Of a stretch of 64,000 bases of DNA, positions 58,875-64,000 are shown one piece after another. The translations under genes and the position numbers were made by a program. The stretch spans positions 1 through 64,000 of the forward strand of contig NZ_JXLB01000007.1 in assembly GCF_001886195.1 (NCBI RefSeq), given 5' to 3'. The notes beneath the pieces were generated by a model. That model had not been told where the DNA came from, searched no databases, and worked only from the letters and a program-made list of their open reading frames with translations. The stretch's first letter is position 1. Every line of letters begins with the position of its first letter. Source of the DNA: Enterococcus ratti. Its GTDB lineage: Bacteria > Bacillota > Bacilli > Lactobacillales > Enterococcaceae.

Positions 58875-61520
58875 ATGACAAAAAATAAATTATTACTTGT
58901 AGATGGAAATAGTGTAGCGTTTCGCGCATTTTTTGCTTTACACAATTCACTTGAGCGCTTTAAAAATAGAAATGGGCTGCATACGAACGCAATTTATGCT
59001 TTTAACACTATGTTTGAAAACGTAATCCAAAAAGAACAGCCGACCCATGTCTTAGTGGCATTTGATGCGGGGAAAACTACTTTTAGAACAGAAATGTATG
59101 CGCAATATAAGGGAGGGCGTTCAAAAACACCGGGTGAATTAAAAGAACAAATGCCATATATTCGTGAATTGCTGACAGGCTTAGGTGTTCAACATTATGA
59201 ATTGCCTAATTATGAAGCAGATGATATTATTGGAACTTTAGCTAAAAAAGTTAACAAAGAGGAGTTCAACGTGGTAGTTTTATCGGGGGATCGCGATTTG
59301 ACTCAATTAGCAAGTGATGAAATCAAAGTCGATATTACAGTGAAAGGTGTAAGCGACATTGAAAGTTATACGCCTGAACACGTGGCTGAAAAATACGATG
59401 GATTAGCACCAACGCAAATCATTGATCTTAAAGGTTTAGCAGGAGATGCTTCAGATAATATCCCGGGTGTGACGAAAATTGGTGAAAAAACAGCTATCAA
59501 ATTATTGAAACAGTATGGATCTGTGGAAGGAATTTATGCTCATATTGAGGAAATGAAACCAAGTAAAATGAAAGAAAATTTAGTCAATGATAAAGAGCAG
59601 GCATTTTTATCTAAAAAACTAGCAACGATCTATACAAATGCACCTGTAGAAGTTTCCATTGATTCATTGAAATATAAAGGGAAAAATTTAAAAAAATTAG
59701 TACCTTTCTACAAAGAAATGGAATTTAAGCAATTTCTTTCAAAATTAGCTATCGCTGAAGAAAAAGCAGAGATGGCAGATATTTTGTTTGAAGTTGTCCA
59801 TGAATTTCATGAAGAGATGTTTTCTACAGATATGGCTTTATATGTAGAAATGATGGGAGAAAACTATCATACTGAAGAGATTGTAGGGATTGCTTGGGGG
59901 ACAAAAGAGAAAATTTATGTGACTAACGATCTGACGATTTTTGAAAATGAAGCGTTTTATTCGTGGTTAGCTGATCCAACCCGTTTGAAAAAAGTTTATG
60001 ATGCCAAACGGACATATGTTGCGTTAAATCGCTACACGGCTCAAACAAAAGGAATTGATTTTGATGTGTTGCTTGGTGCATATTTACTTGATACCAATGA
60101 GAAAAGCACCGATATTGAAGGTATTGCGGCTCATTATGGGTTTCATGAAGTACAATCGGATGAAGCTGTTTATGGAAAAGGGGCAAAAAAAGGATTACCT
60201 GAAGAAGAAGAGGTGTTTTTTGCACATCTTGCAAGAAAAGTATTAGCGATCAACGCTTTAACTCCTAAGTTAAGGGATGAATTGGAAGAAAAAAATCAAA
60301 TGGAACTTTTCCGTGAAATGGAATTGCCGCTTTCAATCATATTAGCTGAAATGGAGATTAGTGGAATCAAAGTGGATGCTTCACGTTTACAGGAAATGAA
60401 AATCGAATTTTCAGAACGCTTGCAAGAAATTGAACAAAAGATTTATCAAGAGGCAGGAGAAACGTTCAATTTAAATTCCCCTAAACAATTAGGTGTAATT
60501 TTATTTGAAAAAATGGGTTTGCCAGTCATTAAGAAGACTAAGACGGGATATTCAACTGCTGTGGATGTCTTAGAACAGTTAAGGGAACAAGCGCCAATAG
60601 TGGAAGACATTTTAACGTATCGTCAAATTGCTAAGATTCAATCTACTTATGTAGAGGGATTGTTGAAAGTCATTCAAGCAGATGGGAAAGTTCATACGCG
60701 CTATCTTCAAACCTTAACACAAACAGGACGATTGAGTTCAGTGGATCCCAACTTACAAAATATTCCAATCCGATTGGAGGAAGGCCGAAAGATTCGACAA
60801 GCGTTCGTACCAAGAGAAAAAGACTGGTTGATTTATTCTTCCGATTACTCACAAATTGAATTGCGTGTTTTAGCGCATATCTCCAATGATGAACATTTAA
60901 AAAAGGCTTTTCTTGAAGGTCAAGATATCCATGCAAGTACTGCCATGCGTGTTTTTGGCATTGATCAAGCAGCAGAGGTGACACCAAATATGCGTCGCCA
61001 AGCCAAAGCAGTCAACTTCGGGATCGTTTATGGCATTTCTGATTATGGATTATCACAAAATTTAGGGATTACTAGAAAAGCTGCGCAGCAATACATTGAT
61101 ACGTATTTTGAAAAGTATCCCGGTGTTAAAGAATACATGGAACGAATCGTTCGCCAAGCAAAAGACCAAGGCTTTGTTGAAACTCTTTATCATCGTCGTC
61201 GTTATTTGCCGGATATTAACTCTAGAAATTACAACGTACGTTCTTTTGCAGAAAGAACAGCGATCAACACGCCGATTCAAGGAAGTGCAGCAGACATTCT
61301 TAAAATTGCTATGATTGAGTTAAACAAACGTTTAAAGGAAGAAAAACTTAAAGCAGTCATGCTGCTACAAGTTCATGATGAACTGGTTTTTGAAGTTCCC
61401 GAAACAGAGTTAGAGATCTTAGATAAACTTGTCAGTGAAGTAATGGAACATGCGGTTTCCTTACAAGTTCCGTTAATTACAGATAGCAGTTGGGGAAAAA
61501 CGTGGTACGAAGCCAAATAA
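58875..61520 (+). CDS. polA: DNA polymerase I
   Basis: 881 aa. 5'-3' exonuclease domain (1-290, LLVDGNSVAFRAFFAL, YEADDIIGTL, LKGLAGDASDNIPGV with the metal Asp set). Middle 3'-5' exonuclease-like domain lacks the DxE and related Asp residues (it reads ALYVEMMGENYH), so no proofreading, as in Bacillus-type PolA. Polymerase domain has YSSDYSQIELRVLAHIS, O helix RRQAKAVNFGIVYG, and LQVHDELVFEVP. ATG 58875 lies 8 nt after AAGGAG; GTG 58866 is rejected. It heads polA-mutM-coaE. Confidence 0.98.
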   Translation: MTKNKLLLVDGNSVAFRAFFALHNSLERFKNRNGLHTNAIYAFNTMFENVIQKEQPTHVLVAFDAGKTTFRTEMYAQYKGGRSKTPGELKEQMPYIRELLTGLGVQHYELPNYEADDIIGTLAKKVNKEEFNVVVLSGDRDLTQLASDEIKVDITVKGVSDIESYTPEHVAEKYDGLAPTQIIDLKGLAGDASDNIPGVTKIGEKTAIKLLKQYGSVEGIYAHIEEMKPSKMKENLVNDKEQAFLSKKLATIYTNAPVEVSIDSLKYKGKNLKKLVPFYKEMEFKQFLSKLAIAEEKAEMADILFEVVHEFHEEMFSTDMALYVEMMGENYHTEEIVGIAWGTKEKIYVTNDLTIFENEAFYSWLADPTRLKKVYDAKRTYVALNRYTAQTKGIDFDVLLGAYLLDTNEKSTDIEGIAAHYGFHEVQSDEAVYGKGAKKGLPEEEEVFFAHLARKVLAINALTPKLRDELEEKNQMELFREMELPLSIILAEMEISGIKVDASRLQEMKIEFSERLQEIEQKIYQEAGETFNLNSPKQLGVILFEKMGLPVIKKTKTGYSTAVDVLEQLREQAPIVEDILTYRQIAKIQSTYVEGLLKVIQADGKVHTRYLQTLTQTGRLSSVDPNLQNIPIRLEEGRKIRQAFVPREKDWLIYSSDYSQIELRVLAHISNDEHLKKAFLEGQDIHASTAMRVFGIDQAAEVTPNMRRQAKAVNFGIVYGISDYGLSQNLGITRKAAQQYIDTYFEKYPGVKEYMERIVRQAKDQGFVETLYHRRRYLPDINSRNYNVRSFAERTAINTPIQGSAADILKIAMIELNKRLKEEKLKAVMLLQVHDELVFEVPETELEILDKLVSEVMEHAVSLQVPLITDSSWGKTWYEAK

Positions 61521-61570
61521 TATACCTGTCTAGTTGATTAGATGAAAACAAATAATTTGAAGGAGAAAAT

Positions 61571-62407
61571 ATGCCAGAATTACCAGAAGTAGAAACTGTA
61601 CGAAGAGGATTATTACGGTTAGTAATTGGAAAAAAAATCCAAAAAATCCAAGTTCGATGGCCTAAAATTATTGAACAGCCAGAAACACCTATTTTTGAAG
61701 CTTCCCTTATTGGTGAAGAAATTATTTCAATTAGTCGTAGAGGAAAATTTTTAATCTTTCACTTAAATCACTATGATTTAATCTCACATTTAAGAATGGA
61801 AGGAAAATATAAATTTGTTGAAAAAAATGCGTCAATTGATAAGCATACACACGTGATTTTTTTCTTTGAAGATGGCAGTCAGCTTCGGTATCACGATGTC
61901 CGTAAATTTGGGCGAATGGTGTTGGTTGAAAAAGATACAAGTGCCTCTTATAAAGGAATTATGAAATTAGGACCGGAACCGGTGCCTGATCAATTCTTAC
62001 TAGAGGCATTTATTTCAGGATTAAAAAAATCCCATAAAGCCATTAAAGTGTTATTATTAGAGCAAAAATTAGTGACGGGGTTAGGAAACATCTACGTAGA
62101 TGAAGTATTATGGGAAGCAAAGATTCATCCGGAACAACCAGCAAATACGTTAAAGTTAAAAGAAGCAAAATGGTTAAGAAAATCGATTATTGATGTTCTT
62201 TCACGAGCTATTGAAGCAGGTGGAACGACTATCCGAAGTTATTTGAATGCGTTGGGAGAATCAGGAAATTTTCAAGTAGCTTTACATGTGTATGGTCAAA
62301 CAGGCAAACCGTGTGTGCGTTGCCATACACCTATTGTTAAAATAAAAGTTGCGCAAAGGGGGACCCACTATTGCCCAAACTGTCAAAGACTACGAATCGA
62401 AAAGTAG
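61571..62407 (+). CDS. mutM: Formamidopyrimidine-DNA glycosylase
   Basis: Removes 8-oxoguanine and FaPy lesions and cuts the strand. 278 aa. Starts MPELPEVETVRRGL, where Pro2 becomes the N-terminal nucleophile and Glu3 helps. Helix-two-turn-helix region LLLEQKLVTGLGNIYVDEVLWEAKIHP. C-terminal zinc finger CVRCHTPIVKIKVAQRGTHYCPNC, four Cys. RBS AAGGAG, 50 bp after polA. Its end overlaps the start of coaE by 37 nt. Confidence 0.98.
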   Translation: MPELPEVETVRRGLLRLVIGKKIQKIQVRWPKIIEQPETPIFEASLIGEEIISISRRGKFLIFHLNHYDLISHLRMEGKYKFVEKNASIDKHTHVIFFFEDGSQLRYHDVRKFGRMVLVEKDTSASYKGIMKLGPEPVPDQFLLEAFISGLKKSHKAIKVLLLEQKLVTGLGNIYVDEVLWEAKIHPEQPANTLKLKEAKWLRKSIIDVLSRAIEAGGTTIRSYLNALGESGNFQVALHVYGQTGKPCVRCHTPIVKIKVAQRGTHYCPNCQRLRIEK

Positions 62408-63000
62408 GCTATGTATTAGGATTGACTGGAGGAATTGCTACCGGAAAAAGTACAGCTGCTGCTGTTTTTCGAACGCATCACATTCCAGTGATTGATGGAG
62501 ATACGATCGCGCGAGAAGTCGTTGAACCAAATTCACAAGGCTTAACCGCTTTAGCTCAAACCTTTGGCGAAGGAATCCTGCATAAAAATGGCACGCTTAA
62601 TCGATCAGCACTTGCGAAAATAATCTTTTCTTCTTCTAAACAGCGAAAAAAACTGGATCAGCTTTTAGATCCGTTTATTCGTCAAGCCGTCAATAAACAA
62701 ATTCAGCAAGCAGACGCTCCACTAATTGTTGTGGATTTACCTTTACTTTTTGAAAGACATTACGAAGAAGAAATGACTGCGGTGGCGGTTGTCTATATTC
62801 CAGAAATCACGCAGCTACAGCGTTTGATGAAGCGCAATCAATTATCCTTAGAAGAAGCAGAGAAAAGAATTCACAGTCAGCTTTCGATTGAACGAAAAAA
62901 AGAACGGGCAGATTTCCTTTTTGATAATACTGGCAGTGTAGAAAATTTAACAACGCAAATTGAAAATTGGCTTAGTGACTTTAACAATCGATTTCTTTGA
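62371..63000 (+). CDS. coaE: Dephospho-CoA kinase
   Basis: Last step of CoA synthesis. 209 aa. P-loop GLTGGIATGKST (about 17-28), then VIDGDTIAREVVEP and VVDLPLLFERHYEE, which are CoaE motifs. Start taken as TTG 62371, 8 nt after AAAGGGGG; this overlaps mutM by 37 nt. The core domain would still be complete from the next candidate, but that has no RBS. polA-mutM-coaE order is typical for enterococci and bacilli. Confidence 0.95.
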   Translation: MPKLSKTTNRKVGYVLGLTGGIATGKSTAAAVFRTHHIPVIDGDTIAREVVEPNSQGLTALAQTFGEGILHKNGTLNRSALAKIIFSSSKQRKKLDQLLDPFIRQAVNKQIQQADAPLIVVDLPLLFERHYEEEMTAVAVVYIPEITQLQRLMKRNQLSLEEAEKRIHSQLSIERKKERADFLFDNTGSVENLTTQIENWLSDFNNRFL

Positions 63001-63025
63001 GTATAGTTGAGGACTTTGCTATGCT
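62997..63025 (+). promoter_or_regulatory. Promoter of the CsbD-like gene
   Basis: TTGAGT (62997-63002), 17 bp, TATGCT (63020-63025), 28 bp before the start codon. The hexamer starts in the coaE stop codon region. Confidence 0.5.
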
Positions 63026-63052
63026 AAATATAAGGAAAAGAGGGGGATTGCT

Positions 63053-63385
63053 ATGGGGCATTTAAAAAATCAAAAAGATAAAGTAGTAGGCTCTGCAAAA
63101 GAAAAACTAGGGGAAATTTTAAATAAAGAAGAACTAGCAGAAGAAGGACGGGATCAATCCGCAGTCGCTAAGGAAAATGAAGAACGTCGTCAAACTAGAA
63201 TAAAAGAATTGGATGATCAACAAGCAGAAAAAGAAGCCAGACGACAAGATTTGACAAAAGAACGAAAAAAGCAAAAGACTGCTCACACAAAAGCACCGCT
63301 TCCTGAAGCAGATCACATTCCTAAACAGCAAAAAATTGATGAGCAGCGAATGAAGCATTACACAGGAATTGAAGAAAAAATTTGA
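63053..63385 (+). CDS. CsbD-like stress protein with long charged tail
   Basis: 110 aa, cytosolic and highly charged. The first 45 residues match the CsbD pattern (KDKVVGSAKEKLGEILNKEELAEEGR). CsbD proteins are often general-stress induced, with unknown action. The usual size is about 60-70 aa; here a further 60 residues of Lys/Arg/Glu/Gln, probably helical or disordered, follow. RBS GAGGGGG. Own promoter and strong terminator. Confidence 0.85.
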   Translation: MGHLKNQKDKVVGSAKEKLGEILNKEELAEEGRDQSAVAKENEERRQTRIKELDDQQAEKEARRQDLTKERKKQKTAHTKAPLPEADHIPKQQKIDEQRMKHYTGIEEKI

Positions 63386-63395
63386 TCGTCTTGAT

Positions 63396-63459
63396 GGAAA
63401 AGAATCAAACGTAACGATTGTACTAACTGTTAAATCGTTGCTGTTTGGTTCTTTTTTGT
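63396..63459 (+). terminator. Terminator of the CsbD-like gene
   Basis: AAAAGAATCAAACGTAACGATT pairs with AATCGTTGCTGTTTGGTTCTTTT (small bulge and G-U pairs), then TT. Confidence 0.8.
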
Positions 63460-63577
63460 AGTGATTGCCATCTTTTATTTATATAGACAACTTTTTAATT
63501 TTCCGTTGATTTCAGCAAAAAATTGATCTTCTACATGTGATTTTTATACAGGAGAGTCGCATGGAAGAAATGTTTCA

Positions 63578-63586
63578 TGTTATAAT
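63578..63586 (+). promoter_or_regulatory. Extended -10 promoter, probably of nrdR
   Basis: TGT then TATAAT (63581-63586). No other gene lies between it and nrdR, so it would give a leader of about 180 nt. I see no clear NrdR box in that leader. Confidence 0.45.
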
Positions 63587-63769
63587 ACAACTAGTTGCAA
63601 AATAAAGCGATTTTTTACAAAAAAAGCAACTGAGAATAAAAAGAATTGTTTTTTGCATAATTATTAATATATACAGATTATTAACTAAATATGAACGGCT
63701 AGCTCCTATATTTAAGCCATGATACATAAATAGTTAATTGATAAACCCACGATATGAAGAGGTGAAAAA

Positions 63770-64000
63770 ATGAGATGTCCTAGATGTCAACACAATAATT
63801 CCCGTGTGATCGATAGCCGTCAAGCCGATGATGGACGTGCGATCCGCAGACGAAGAGAATGTGAAAACTGTTCTTTTCGTTTTACAACCTTTGAAAGAAT
63901 TGAAGCAGCCCCTTTATTAGTAATCAAAAAAAATGGTGAACGAGAAGAATTTAACCGCGACAAAATTTTAAGAGGGTTGATTCGCTCGGCAGAAAAAAGA
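63770..64000 (+). CDS. nrdR: Transcriptional repressor NrdR (5' part)
   Basis: Represses ribonucleotide reductase genes in answer to dATP/ATP. The N-terminal zinc ribbon has Cys3, Cys6 (MRCPRC) and [13 protein letters not shown]; the ATP-cone starts at [26 protein letters not shown]. The right window edge cuts it after 77 codons; the family is about 150 aa. ATG 63770 follows AAGAGGTG. In enterococci, dnaB and dnaI usually follow. Confidence 0.95.
   Translation, partial: MRCPRCQHNNSRVIDSRQADDGRAIRRRRECENCSFRFTTFERIEAAPLLVIKKNGEREEFNRDKILRGLIRSAEKR

Overview
The window is a low-GC Gram-positive chromosome segment. Gene content and order (sppA operon-tig-clpX-engB; pcrA-ligA-gatCAB-dagK; polA-mutM-coaE-nrdR), strong AGGAGG-type ribosome sites, an LPXTG surface protein and fructose PTS genes point to the Enterococcaceae (Enterococcus or a close relative). 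I cannot name the species from sequence alone. No rRNA, tRNA, CRISPR array, phage or transposase gene was seen.

Layout. 1-2.7 kb: the 3' end of a fibronectin-III/LPLTG surface protein, convergent with glmS, whose leader carries a recognisable glmS ribozyme. 2.9-5.9 kb: a four-gene operon (unknown 96-aa protein, sppA, RDD membrane protein, helical-repeat protein). 6-9.6 kb: tig, clpX, engB. 9.6-11.8 kb: small and unrecognised genes. 12-15.6 kb: fructose operon fruR-fruK-fruA. 15.6-18 kb: a 37-aa membrane micro-ORF and a ClC-type antiporter. 18.2-28.5 kb: pcrA-ligA, gatC-gatA-gatB-dagK and a RlmD-type rRNA methyltransferase.

28.8-44.3 kb is the accessory metabolic region and the most interesting part. 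The first module holds a glycyl radical enzyme (GRE) activase, a DeoR regulator, a YbiW-like GRE and a fructose-6-phosphate-aldolase-type transaldolase. This is the gene set used in E. coli to open 1,5-anhydrohexitol 6-phosphates to 1-deoxyfructose 6-phosphate and cleave that product (anhydroglycolysis). The second module has an AraC regulator divergent from a frameshifted GH3 glycosidase, a lone PTS EIIC, a ROK kinase, a GH1 6-phospho-glycosidase, an acetyl-esterase-like hydrolase and a DUF4091/GH123-like protein. It looks like a saccharolytic operon for a beta-linked, possibly acetylated or amino-sugar glycan. The two modules abut and may be coupled.

44.6-58.6 kb: a divergent LCP-like protein, a membrane/zinc-ribbon protein, a HAD phosphatase, DUF1149, a TcyP cystine transporter, a VOC protein, trhO, a protein phosphatase, tex-sprT-ydcF, murC, a MaoC-like protein and a BI-1 protein. 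58.9-64 kb: polA-mutM-coaE, a CsbD-like stress protein and the 5' part of nrdR.

A family of intergenic two-hairpin repeats (about 16.3, 44.4 and 58.7 kb, with partial or diverged relatives near 8.8, 27.1 and 28.7 kb) sits just 3' of genes. The three full copies all point the same way as the gene before them and end in a terminator-like stem.
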